NCBI RefSeq assembly: GCF_002115755.1
Contig: NZ_JFKA01000003.1
Location: 398,596-462,595 of the forward strand
Origin: Thalassospira mesophila
GTDB taxonomy: Bacteria > Pseudomonadota > Alphaproteobacteria > Rhodospirillales > Thalassospiraceae
Length of the DNA stretch: 64,000 nucleotides
Direction: 5' to 3'
The translations under genes were made by a program, and so were the position numbers. The notes beneath the pieces are model-generated. The model worked only from the letters and a program-made list of their open reading frames with translations. It did not search any database and had not been told where the DNA came from. This document shows positions 28,019 to 35,907 of the stretch, in pieces (within the stretch, counting starts at the first letter, position 1; every line of letters begins with the position of its first letter).

Positions 28019-28110
28019 GCAGGATTTTCACTTATTCCGACGACGATAAAGATGGATTTAACCCTTTCGGGTCTGGTCCCGAACCGATCAGGCGGCGGGT
28101 GGCACAATGA
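28015..28110 (+). CDS. 31-residue early microprotein
   Basis: The frame begins at ATG 28015 and ends at TGA 28108-28110, giving MSRIFTYSDDDKDGF..., then a Pro/Gly-rich and Arg-rich end. It is linked by ATGA overlaps on both sides, which is the main evidence that it is translated. Function is unknown. Confidence 0.5.
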   Translation: MSRIFTYSDDDKDGFNPFGSGPEPIRRRVAQ

Positions 28111-28772
28111 GTGCTGTTTTAAAATATGGAACACCGCTGGCGTCGGATATGCGCGTTGCTACAGTTGGGTTGGCGGCCAATGACGTGGGTCTGTTTGTGC
28201 CACCCAAGACATTGCGGCGCGGTTTTCATGAGATTAGTCGCGACGTGGTGCCACGGCGGAAATTTGACCTGTGGTTTGCCGTTGAACGGGCTGTTTTTCC
28301 CTGCCTGTTTCATATGATCGCGATGGGAATGTTTGAGGAAGATGAACCCGAACGACGCGACATTTTGAAGGCGTTTGAAGATGATATGGAAGAATGGGCA
28401 AAACTGATGTTGCCAAGCCAATTCCATGATTTTCGCCGTGAGATGCTGTCACTGGTTCATTTGATTACCGGCACCCTGATCGACAAGCAGATCGGGCAAA
28501 ATGGGGGCTGGCCCACGGTGCGGTTGATGATGGTGGGCAGTGGCCTGGTGCAGCTTTGTGACCACTATGCCTGTGAAGCGTTTTTTACCACCCGGTTTGA
28601 GTTGTCATTTAACGCCATGCTTTCGGCCCTGCATTTTGTTGCCGGGGATGAAATGGCATCGTCGGAGGTGTTCGCAACCAAAGCTCTGCGCCGTGTGTGT
28701 AGCGCATTGAAACAACGAGGGCGGTTTGGATGGGTTTTGTTTCCAGTCAGTGGTGATCCAGATGCTTGTTGA
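28107..28772 (+). CDS. Phage protein of unknown function (221 residues)
   Basis: I do not recognise this protein. It is helical, with hydrophobic helices that are not clearly membrane-spanning (FDLWFAVERAVFPCLFHMIAM; MMVGSGLVQLCDHYACEAFF). It is the last gene of the ATGA-coupled early chain and overlaps the 3' end of the convergent membrane-protein gene by 26 bases. Confidence 0.65.
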   Translation: MSAVLKYGTPLASDMRVATVGLAANDVGLFVPPKTLRRGFHEISRDVVPRRKFDLWFAVERAVFPCLFHMIAMGMFEEDEPERRDILKAFEDDMEEWAKLMLPSQFHDFRREMLSLVHLITGTLIDKQIGQNGGWPTVRLMMVGSGLVQLCDHYACEAFFTTRFELSFNAMLSALHFVAGDEMASSEVFATKALRRVCSALKQRGRFGWVLFPVSGDPDAC

Positions 28773-29289
28773 TGTGATCAATTACATCCCGCGCCCGCTG
28801 TCTTATTGCTTCTATTTTTGGGTCACTGCTTTCTTCTTCATAACTGTTTATTGCCTCAAACAGATTGTCGTAGAGATCGAGAAGTTTGGTTTCAGCTATT
28901 TCATAAGGGGTGGCGGGAAGTCTTTCCAAAATTGTCGCTGCTTTGGGAGGCATTGTTACCGTTACGTTTTCACCATTGACAGTAACGGCTTGGCCGCCGG
29001 TCAAAATTCGATGTGTTTCCCCTTCAAGTGCTGTAACAAGCTGGTTCAATTGATGGCGAAGTTGTCGTCGTTTTCGGTTGTCTGTTTTTGTGAATGGCGT
29101 CATGGCCCCCATATAGGCCAACCAACCACCGGCAAGCCCCAATGCGCCAGCCATGACCGTTTCCCATTCCCATTCAAATTTAAAGATTTTGGCACCCATA
29201 TCCGAAATGCCAAAACCAAGGGCAAGGCACCCAATTCCCGTGATGGCGACCCAGCCGAGGCTGACTTTTTTATCAAGGTCAAATTTCAT
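28747..29289 (-). CDS. Membrane protein A of the WET/AG-LGL family (probable moron)
   Basis: The protein has 180 residues. The first membrane segment is about 10-35 and the second about 45-65, with the motif WETVMAGALGLAGG at the start of the second. A cytosolic helical tail of ~110 residues follows (charged, ending HINKHLDHH). The same motif and layout occur in the genes at 30935 and 31739. It is alone on the minus strand against the early operon, the usual position of a lysogenic-conversion gene. Function is unknown; exclusion or defence is only a guess. Confidence 0.75.
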   Translation of the reverse strand: MKFDLDKKVSLGWVAITGIGCLALGFGISDMGAKIFKFEWEWETVMAGALGLAGGWLAYMGAMTPFTKTDNRKRRQLRHQLNQLVTALEGETHRILTGGQAVTVNGENVTVTMPPKAATILERLPATPYEIAETKLLDLYDNLFEAINSYEEESSDPKIEAIRQRARDVIDHINKHLDHH

Positions 29290-29375
29290 TTAATCCCCCA
29301 TGTTTGGGCGCAGAATACTTGGTCTTTTCATCGTGTGGAAGGCCGCATTCATGCCCCGCTAATCGGTGTAGGTGC

Positions 29376-29858
29376 ATGATGGTATTGGTAACGCAACAAG
29401 GCGTAATTCGTGACTTTTTGAGCCGTTCCGTGGTGCCGAGCCGTCGCGGATACCGAAAGGTTGATGCCAGACGTCACAAAGCCGGGCCAACATTAACAAC
29501 GCGCCTGCATTTTGCCAGACCCGGGCGGACAACACTGAAAATTTCAGGGCCGTTGGGCGTGCGAACCATAAGCCCGGCCCGTGCCATGATCCTGCTGGCA
29601 GTGTGTGGGCGGGGCGAGGGCAGGTATATTGATTACCTGTCGATAAGCGAAATTGTGTGGCCGGACCCAGAGAAAATGCCAGACGACTGGGCGGACATTT
29701 TGAAAAGCCATGTATCCGCAATGCGCGGGCTGTTGCGTGCCATAGGCTCGGAACTTTGGATTGAAACAAAGTGGGGCTGGGGACTTGTGTTACGGCGCAC
29801 GGAAACCGCGCAGAATGACAATAACGAGGCCCGAAAGCGCCAATTTGCAACGGTATGA
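29376..29858 (+). CDS. Winged-helix DNA-binding protein (OmpR/PhoB-type domain)
   Basis: The protein has 160 residues. The C-terminal ~85 residues follow the Trans_reg_C pattern: SPARAMILLAVCGRGEG, a recognition region around WADILKSHVSAMRGLLR, and the wing WIETKWGWGLVLR. The N-terminal half is basic and unassigned. No receiver domain is present. The ATG at 29376 is preferred to an upstream start at 29304. Its role is probably regulation of phage or host genes. Confidence 0.7.
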   Translation: MMVLVTQQGVIRDFLSRSVVPSRRGYRKVDARRHKAGPTLTTRLHFARPGRTTLKISGPLGVRTISPARAMILLAVCGRGEGRYIDYLSISEIVWPDPEKMPDDWADILKSHVSAMRGLLRAIGSELWIETKWGWGLVLRRTETAQNDNNEARKRQFATV

Positions 29859-29989
29859 AGCATACGCCCGGCTTAAAAATTGGCTGTGCCTAACAATCTG
29901 TTATAGGCCCCTTACCCTGTTTGATCGCGGGGTGGGGTGTGTGGTCGTGGGGGAAACCCTGCTTCACACTGAAAATACAGGCGGATCAA

Positions 29990-30352
29990 ATGACACATTT
30001 CCCGGAAATAACCCCGGACTTTGAAAAGCGAAAGGCCGTTCTTCATATTTTGCGCGGTGCAAATGTTGACGGACCAGTTGGCATTGCAGTTGATGTTTTG
30101 TGCTGCGTTTATGGGCTTGAAAATACCTATTACTTTAATCGGCGTTCCACTCACGCGGTTGTGGTGCGCGGCGCGATTCATAAGGTGCCCGATGCCGTTG
30201 ATCAGGCGAACGAAATTTTGCGCCAGCTTGGCCTTGTTGGGCAATATATTGCCTATCCTGGTGCGCGGACAGACCCGCTTAACGGTTTGAATAACCGTCG
30301 GCTATTGCCGGTTAATGATAACCGCCGGAACGTCATGCGGGGTGCGGTATGA
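29990..30352 (+). CDS. Phage protein of unknown function (120 residues)
   Basis: I do not recognise this protein. It is soluble, mixed alpha/beta, with a basic Asn/Arg-rich C-terminus (NGLNNRRLLPVNDNRRNVM). Its stop overlaps the next gene by four bases (ATGA), supporting translation. It belongs to the rightward early operon. Confidence 0.6.
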   Translation: MTHFPEITPDFEKRKAVLHILRGANVDGPVGIAVDVLCCVYGLENTYYFNRRSTHAVVVRGAIHKVPDAVDQANEILRQLGLVGQYIAYPGARTDPLNGLNNRRLLPVNDNRRNVMRGAV

Positions 30353-30759
30353 AAAACGGTTATGATATTTTAAGCGCCGCTGTGCGCGAGGCCGCCAACG
30401 ATAACCTGGGGGCAGAAGAAACGGTAACGCGCATTATCAATGATCTGGATTTTGCCGGTTTGACCATTTTGCGTCGTTATCCCGTGGTGGATTACGCGCA
30501 ACCTGTTCAGGTCATTAAGGAAGAGGGCAGCGCAACCTATAGCGCCGTTGCTTGGGCTTATGGGGCGTCAGTAACCGATTTGCGCGGCCGCCCGGGCCAT
30601 TTGGTGATGTGGCAGGAAAGCGGGCAAATGCAGGCTGCCTGGTTTGATGGTGAAGGAGCCAACAGCCGCCTGTTGCAATACCGCGTTATCAATGTTCCGC
30701 CAGCTCCGGCTACAGCCTTTGTGGCGCCGTGTGGAGCTTGCCAAAAGGCGGCATCCTGA
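30349..30759 (+). CDS. Phage protein of unknown function (136 residues)
   Basis: I do not recognise this protein. It starts with a helix (YDILSAAVREAANDNLGAEE) and continues with beta-rich sequence. A CxxC pair near the end (APCGACQKAAS) could bind a metal or be redox-active. A strong 8-bp hairpin without a T-run follows its stop (30773-30793), and then an opposite-strand membrane gene. Confidence 0.6.
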   Translation: MKNGYDILSAAVREAANDNLGAEETVTRIINDLDFAGLTILRRYPVVDYAQPVQVIKEEGSATYSAVAWAYGASVTDLRGRPGHLVMWQESGQMQAAWFDGEGANSRLLQYRVINVPPAPATAFVAPCGACQKAAS

Positions 30760-30772
30760 AAATTTGACCTGT

Positions 30773-30793
30773 GGTCGCGCGTCTAGCGCGACC
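30773..30793 (+). terminator. GC-rich hairpin after the 136-residue gene
   Basis: GGTCGCGC (30773-30780) and GCGCGACC (30786-30793) form a perfect 8-bp stem with a 5-base loop. No T-run follows, so it may pause, protect the mRNA end or act with Rho. Confidence 0.4.
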
Positions 30794-30934
30794 CTTGTCT
30801 GATTATCGGAATTTGGATAGGAGGCAAAACTGCATGGATGCGATGAGTTAGCGCTGATATTGATTGATTATTTTAAGCTTTCAAAGCGTTGGGGGGCGTG
30901 ACCGAGGGTGTGTTACGATTTATACTTTTTTGGC

Positions 30935-31558
30935 TTAATTCTTTTTTTTCTGAGTGAGTTTTTTGTATGTCTTTTGTTTTAGGACAGAATCAAGTGTATC
31001 ATTTATTATTTTTATTTCTTCAATAATGTCGGAGAGATTGAATGATGTTTCTCCTAAATCCTCACGGGGATTGTTAAGATATTTTATTTTTAATTTTAAA
31101 CTTCTGCTGCTTACCGCTAGTTGTAGTGTTATATCAAGGATTTTTTTCTCTATAGGTGTTGCGGATAGTACTTCGGCGGTAGTTTTTTCTAATTCTGTAG
31201 CTAATGAATAGCTGATTGCAGCAACCAATTCTTCTTCATCGTCATTTTCTAATATGAATGTGATATCTTCGTGCATTCTGTTGTAATTTTTATTGTAAAT
31301 GATGTATGCTATTTTTGTGTTGTCATCTGTATGCCATTCTCTTTGCATGTTTACAGCGATTAATGCGAAAACTCCACCAAGCAAGCCGAGCGCTCCTGCT
31401 AAAACCGTCTCCCATTGTAAACTTTTAACAAAAACGTAGAGCTGTCCTCTATAGTCAGACGTCAAACCTGCTGCCTGGTAGCCTGTATAGACGAGGATGG
31501 AAATTAAAGAGATAATGAGTATTAAGAAGAAATAAAGTAAAGCTTTTCTCATTTTCAC
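30935..31558 (-). CDS. Membrane protein B of the WET/AG-LGL family, AT-rich (probable moron)
   Basis: The protein has 207 residues. There is an N-terminal membrane segment (LLYFFLILIISLISILVY) and a second one introduced by WETVLAGALGLLGG. A long helical, Lys/Glu-rich cytosolic tail ends KKLTQKKKN. The layout matches the genes at 28747 and 31739. The base composition is far more AT-rich than the phage around it, so it was probably acquired recently from another source. It lies on the minus strand within the rightward early region. Confidence 0.75.
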   Translation of the reverse strand: MKMRKALLYFFLILIISLISILVYTGYQAAGLTSDYRGQLYVFVKSLQWETVLAGALGLLGGVFALIAVNMQREWHTDDNTKIAYIIYNKNYNRMHEDITFILENDDEEELVAAISYSLATELEKTTAEVLSATPIEKKILDITLQLAVSSRSLKLKIKYLNNPREDLGETSFNLSDIIEEIKIINDTLDSVLKQKTYKKLTQKKKN

Positions 31559-31738
31559 CTCGGATTTTTTCGGGTTTTTAAATTTATTTTTTTCTGTAAA
31601 AATAAATTTTATTTTATAGGGAGTGGGTTCTTTTCACATGTATGTTTTTGATTTGCAGTAATTTATAATGCGTTGGCCGTCTTTTTCATGGTTTTCGAGA
31701 TTTCAAAGGCGCTTGGCATATGTGGCTGGTGAAGGTGG

Positions 31739-32323
31739 TTAAGGGCCGTTTTTTTCGAGGGCTTTGGTTAGTTCAACGATTGCTTTGTCAAGTTTTTCAA
31801 CAATTTCGAACTTCGTGTCAACGCCATTGTTGGCAATTGTTGATATAATTCGTTTAACCGCGAAATATGCTTCATTGGCATCACTGCTAAACACGATAGT
31901 TGGTATATCTGGCAATTTATCTTGCATGTCTTTTGCCAGTTTTTTCATGTGATCCGATGCGCTTGTGCCAACTTCCTGGCTTCCTACGACGAATATGCTG
32001 GGGCCTCGTTTTGTAATTTGGTCCGTGAAGAATATAATAGAGTGGATAAAACGAATGCTTTCTCTTCGGTAGGATTCAAGGGTGCCGGATGTTGCTCCGC
32101 GATAGGCAATAACACCGCCCGCAAGACCAAGAAAGCCGGCGAAAATTGTTTCCCATTCGTTCTTTTTAAAAATGTAACAAATAGCATTGTCATTACATGT
32201 CTCGACCGTATTGAACCAAAGGCCGACGGAGAAAATGGCGACGCCAGTTCCAATAATGGTCGCATAAAATATATGGGTTAGCGTTCTTTTTGTTCTCAAT
32301 TCCTCCTCCCCCATCCCCTGCAA
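31739..32323 (-). CDS. Membrane protein C of the WET/AG-LGL family (probable moron)
   Basis: The protein has 194 residues. The first membrane segment is about 17-40 and the second begins at WETIFAGFLGLAGG (residues ~56-69). Between them is a short loop with two Cys (ETCNDNAICYIF), which would lie outside the inner membrane. A ~120-residue helical tail follows. It is the third member of the family and again stands alone on the minus strand. Spacing between motif and tail differs from the other two, so these are diverged paralogues or independent acquisitions. Confidence 0.75.
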   Translation of the reverse strand: MQGMGEEELRTKRTLTHIFYATIIGTGVAIFSVGLWFNTVETCNDNAICYIFKKNEWETIFAGFLGLAGGVIAYRGATSGTLESYRRESIRFIHSIIFFTDQITKRGPSIFVVGSQEVGTSASDHMKKLAKDMQDKLPDIPTIVFSSDANEAYFAVKRIISTIANNGVDTKFEIVEKLDKAIVELTKALEKNGP

Positions 32324-32459
32324 TCAACAACAGTTGGGATCATCGCCGGGAAAATGTCTTGAGGTCAATAGTGCATAGGTTGCAACGGAAATAATTAGTT
32401 ACTTTTTTTCAAATGACTGGCGCGTTGATGTTTTTGTTTTCTGTTAAGGAGTATGCGTG

Positions 32460-33224
32460 ATGGAACGTGCCTTGAATGCGACGAATGATAATATTTCGCG
32501 TGATGCCCTGTTTCAGATTGAAACCCGCAATCTCACAGGCGGTTCGGTGCAAACGGTGAATGCGCGGGATTTGCATGGTTATTTGCAGGTCGGAAAGGAT
32601 TTTTCGACTTGGATAAAAGACCGTATCGAGCGTTACCGGTTTGTGGAAGGTGAGGATTTCATCAAAGCGGAGAATTTGTGCTCCCCAAATTTGGGGAGCA
32701 AAGGGCGCGGCGGTCATAACAAGACCGATTACCATCTAAGCCTTGATATGGCGAAAGAGGTTTGCATGGTGGACAATAGCGGAAAGGGGCGTATGGCCCG
32801 GCGCTATTTCATCAATTGCGAACGCCGCCTGAATGAAAGCCCGGCGCGGTATCTGGCGGATATGGAGCGCCAGATTGTGCGCCTGATTGAAGATCGGGTT
32901 GAGCAGACGGTTGCGCTTCGTCTGGCATCAAACGCCCGCGTGGCGGCATTGGAATATGTGTCAGTTCGCGAATTGCTGATGGAACATAACGCCGTGCAAA
33001 AGGGGCGAAGCGGGCTTAATCGCAAGATCGGGGCAAGTATGCGTGCCTGGGCGCTGCAAACCCGGCCGCCGATTTCCGTCCGGCGTTGCCCGCATTCCGG
33101 TGTTTGGCTTTTCCCGCGAGACTTTGCCGATGATTTCATGCGCCGCCACGGACGCGAACTGGTGCACGATCATAATGACCGGCAAACGGGGCGTGGATCG
33201 TTGCAGCTCGTTGTAGCCGGTTAA
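32460..33224 (+). CDS. AntA/AntB-type antirepressor
   Basis: The protein has 254 residues. The AntA/AntB domain spans about 28-118: VNARDLHGYLQVGKDFSTWI, RYRFVEGEDF, DYHLSLDMAKEVCMV and the closing GRMARRYFINCERRL. In phages P1 and related elements such proteins relieve repression. The C-terminal half (SGLNRKIGASMRAWALQ...VWLFPRDFADDFMRRHG) looks like a second small DNA-binding domain. AAGGAG eight bases before the ATG at 32460 fixes the start; a GTG at 32457 adjoins it. Confidence 0.88.
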   Translation: MERALNATNDNISRDALFQIETRNLTGGSVQTVNARDLHGYLQVGKDFSTWIKDRIERYRFVEGEDFIKAENLCSPNLGSKGRGGHNKTDYHLSLDMAKEVCMVDNSGKGRMARRYFINCERRLNESPARYLADMERQIVRLIEDRVEQTVALRLASNARVAALEYVSVRELLMEHNAVQKGRSGLNRKIGASMRAWALQTRPPISVRRCPHSGVWLFPRDFADDFMRRHGRELVHDHNDRQTGRGSLQLVVAG

Positions 33225-33400
33225 GCATGCAAGTTTATCCTTGATAAGCCGATTTAAAGGTTTTGTTTTGTATTAGTGAGGTAAGGAGGCTTCTGACCCT
33301 ATTGGGTATAGTTCGGTTGGTGTTTTCTCCTCAGAGAATACTTGGATGGCTTCATTTAAGCTTTTATTTCCAATAGTCGAAATTAGATCATGAAAACTGG

Positions 33401-33949
33401 TTAACAATTCAAATTGTGAAAATAGCCACTCAGGGCTGGCTGGGGGGCATGCAAGCGTTCTTCAATATCTCTCCGTAGCTCTTTAATGGAGCGAGCCTGC
33501 TTTCTGAAAGCTATTTTTAAGGCTTCGATCTGGTCGATTTGATGCCCATATAGCATGTCATAATTAAGGAGGTTTTGAATCCTGATTTCTGCATCCGAGA
33601 TGTTTTCGTCGAGTATTCTAGAGAAGGCGGCGATTCCATGTAAAACTTTTCTGATATCCTCGCTGCTGTATTCGAAATCTTTGTTTTCTGATTTAGTGGA
33701 AATATTTTTTCTTGGAAATTGTTTGCAGGCTATTTCCAAATTATATTTTACCGACTTGGTAGTCGCGAGCGCTTGCGTTTGCTGTCTGTGGCGATTGTCT
33801 CTAATATCGATCCGACGTTGGGTTAGAAAAAGCAAGACAGCTAATAGGCTGGACAGAAAGCTACCAATCAATGTTGCCCAGCCACTGTCAATAGTGTCAG
33901 GAATAAAATCAGAACGCAGAACTGCATCAAAAATGTCGGTTGCGATCAA
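33401..33949 (-). CDS. Single-pass membrane protein of unknown function (182 residues)
   Basis: I do not recognise this protein. One membrane segment lies at about 23-43 (WATLIGSFLSSLLAVLLFLTQ), introduced by a Trp-Ala-Thr that is reminiscent of the Trp-Glu-Thr motif in the three genes upstream. It is followed by a coiled-coil-like basic cytosolic tail. AT-rich. It runs on the minus strand, 69 bases downstream of the next minus-strand gene at 34018, so the two may form a cargo pair. Confidence 0.65.
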   Translation of the reverse strand: MIATDIFDAVLRSDFIPDTIDSGWATLIGSFLSSLLAVLLFLTQRRIDIRDNRHRQQTQALATTKSVKYNLEIACKQFPRKNISTKSENKDFEYSSEDIRKVLHGIAAFSRILDENISDAEIRIQNLLNYDMLYGHQIDQIEALKIAFRKQARSIKELRRDIEERLHAPQPALSGYFHNLNC

Positions 33950-34017
33950 GCCGAATTACAAGCCTCCGCAAATACTTCCTGTTGTGAGGAGTATGAAGTT
34001 TTCGAGTTTCCAAGTTT

Positions 34018-34707
34018 TCATTTTTTAGGATTCATGTGTTTGAAGTAAATAGATTTATATGAGGATCCATTGTATTCTTTGTCAAAATTAAAAAAGTAAG
34101 GATCAATGTTTGTGTCAAGTATTTTTAGTTTTTCTGGGTCGAGTATCCCGTTTTTTTTAGCTAGGTTGAGGAAGTTTTCTTTTTCAGAGTCTATGATTTT
34201 TTTTAATTTTTCTTTTATGTTTCCTATTTCTTCTCTTATTGAATATATTGCTTTTGTAGGGTCTTCTGCTGATTCGTTTTTTAGTATGACGAATGTTCCT
34301 TGGGGGGATTTTATTTCTATTTTTGTGTCGAAGGGTTTTGTTGATTTTGAGTACGGTTTTTCATCGGAGGCTGCTGGTTTATTATTGAATTCAAAATGAG
34401 ATGATTTTTTTCCATGTGATGCTTTCGTTATGTTATCAAGGTTTTGCGTGTTATATGAATGCCATCTATCTATGATGTAATATATATCATGAAGTGCTTC
34501 AAACATGTCGTGTATCGCAAGAATATCAGATATTTCTGTTTTGTTTGCTCCTTGCCAAGTTCTTTGAAAGACTTTTCGTATTGTTATGTCTTTAAAGTAA
34601 ACCGGAAAAATTTTCGTTTTTATTCCGCTAATCTCTTGAAGAAGCTGCCCATCGCGCCTCTCTATTAGAAATGTTGATTGTATGTCAAATTCAAGATTTT
34701 CTATCAT
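34018..34707 (-). CDS. AT-rich cytosolic protein of unknown function (229 residues)
   Basis: I do not recognise this protein. It has no membrane segment. The N-terminus is IENLEFDIQSTFLIERRDGQ; a long charged helix follows (IREEIGNIKEKLKKIIDSEKE), and the C-terminus is aromatic-rich. Codon use is strongly AT-biased (many AAA, ATT, TTT) compared with the phage structural genes, a sign of transfer. It is upstream of the membrane gene at 33401 on the same strand. Confidence 0.65.
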   Translation of the reverse strand: MIENLEFDIQSTFLIERRDGQLLQEISGIKTKIFPVYFKDITIRKVFQRTWQGANKTEISDILAIHDMFEALHDIYYIIDRWHSYNTQNLDNITKASHGKKSSHFEFNNKPAASDEKPYSKSTKPFDTKIEIKSPQGTFVILKNESAEDPTKAIYSIREEIGNIKEKLKKIIDSEKENFLNLAKKNGILDPEKLKILDTNIDPYFFNFDKEYNGSSYKSIYFKHMNPKK

Positions 34708-35116
34708 TGATTTGTGTCTCCATGAAGAGGGGTGAGCCCTGGAATATTATCATTTATTCCTTTTCAGGGTTTGACTGAGGAATAGACCCTGGTGTTTCTA
34801 CTAAGAAGCTATAAGCATAGTTCTGGCTTCGGTTCTTGGTAAGCGAATGGCGAGTAATGGATAAGGTTTGGTCGGCGAGGTGCGTATCTGAGATGTGGTT
34901 TGAATAAAGTGGCTGTGGAAATTCCGCCAACGGTTGCAGTGTGTTGCTTTGTGGATCTGGTTGTCAATTTATAAGTTCGTTTTAAAAGGCGAATATTATT
35001 GCAATTGACCTGTTTGTCGCTGATGGGATTGGGTGTGTCCTCGGCCGCGCCGGAGGGATGGTTTGATGTGATGATGCGTTTGTTGATCTTTGAGTGTGCG
35101 TTTTGAGGTGATTGTT
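34708..35116. other. Intergenic region around the divergent cargo/early genes
   Basis: About 409 bases without a supported gene. It lies between two divergently transcribed genes and presumably carries both promoters. No repeat or operator palindrome of the cI type was found in it. Confidence 0.35.
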
Positions 35117-35599
35117 ATGCCCGTATTTGCAAGCGAAAATGTTCTGTACAAAGGCAACGCATTAGCGCTCTCGCGTGAAGTTGCTCCCAAAGTTGACAAG
35201 CATTATAGCGGCTATGTGTATGTCGTTAAAATGTCGGCGCGGCTTGTCAAAATAGGTCGTAGTGCCGACCCTGTCGAGCGGATGAAAAGTATTAATCGTT
35301 CGGTCGCTGGCGCGCCAAATTTATCGCCAAGAATGCTTTATTTATCGCCAGCCTGCTTTAATTACAAAGAAGTCGAGGCGTGTTTGTTGTCAGATTTCGC
35401 GCAATACCAGACAGCGGGTGAGTATTTTAACGTTCCAGTTTCAGTCGTGGTTTCGGCATTGAATGATTTTGAGTTGGCGATTGGTCGGACACCTGAAGAG
35501 CAACGGCAGTTTGATTTGGACCGAAAGCAAGCAACGCAAGATATCTATGGTCTTTTCAACGCCTTGAGCGGGCGGAAGGTCGTCCCGCCCGAGGTGTAG
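35117..35599 (+). CDS. GIY-YIG-like T5orf172 domain protein
   Basis: The protein has 160 residues. GYVYVVKMSARLVKIGRSADPVERM (residues 32-55, cut as separate blocks GYVYVV and KIGRSADPVERM) is the T5orf172 version of the GIY-YIG fold. A later YKEVEACLLSDFAQYQTAGEYFNV supplies the conserved Glu and Tyr. Such domains occur in phage antirepressors and regulatory proteins, often beside KilA-N, as here. Nuclease activity is uncertain. GAGGTG before the ATG at 35117 fixes the start. Confidence 0.75.
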   Translation: MPVFASENVLYKGNALALSREVAPKVDKHYSGYVYVVKMSARLVKIGRSADPVERMKSINRSVAGAPNLSPRMLYLSPACFNYKEVEACLLSDFAQYQTAGEYFNVPVSVVVSALNDFELAIGRTPEEQRQFDLDRKQATQDIYGLFNALSGRKVVPPEV

Positions 35600-35601
35600 T
35601 C

Positions 35602-35907
35602 GTGGATCTTGAGTTGACGGTAGGCGATGGCGGGCGTATGGTTTGGCCTATCAACGGGATAAATCCGTTGTGGGGGCGTCGAAACCCTCGTATCGAGACG
35701 GCCAGCCGTCACGTCAGTTACGGCTATTTTTGCGCCCGGATTCCGGGTGCAGCTTCTCGCTTAGGGCGGGAGGGCGGTGAATATAAGACCCGAAAGGGGA
35801 ATAAACCCGCCTGCCTCTCGACAGGTTTCGAACCTCCCGCCACCAGCGCGGTCGTCGAAAGCCGTTTTGGTGGTGTTGTGAAACGCTATCGAGAGGGCTT
35901 GTTATGA
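35602..35907 (+). CDS. Doubtful 101-residue frame overlying a structured RNA region
   Basis: A GTG-start frame whose stop overlaps the next gene's ATG as ATGA. Its middle part translates a stretch with several strong stem-loops (35704-35841), and the composition is odd (Arg, Gly, Pro and Cys mixed). It may be a real small protein, or merely an open frame across a functional RNA leader. Confidence 0.3.
   Translation: MDLELTVGDGGRMVWPINGINPLWGRRNPRIETASRHVSYGYFCARIPGAASRLGREGGEYKTRKGNKPACLSTGFEPPATSAVVESRFGGVVKRYREGLL
35704..35841 (+). ncRNA. Candidate structured RNA upstream of the KilA-N gene
   Basis: Four stems can be drawn. AGCCGT (35704-35709) with ACGGCT (35720-35725), followed by ATTTTT. 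GCGCCCGG (35732-35739) with CCGGGTGC (35743-35750) over a 3-base loop. GGCGGGAGG (35765-35773) with CCTCCCGCC (35833-35841). Inside the last, CCTG/CAGG (35810-35813/35822-35825) and a small CCC-GAAA-GGG hairpin (35789-35798). Together they form a branched structure just before a regulatory gene. Confidence 0.45.
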
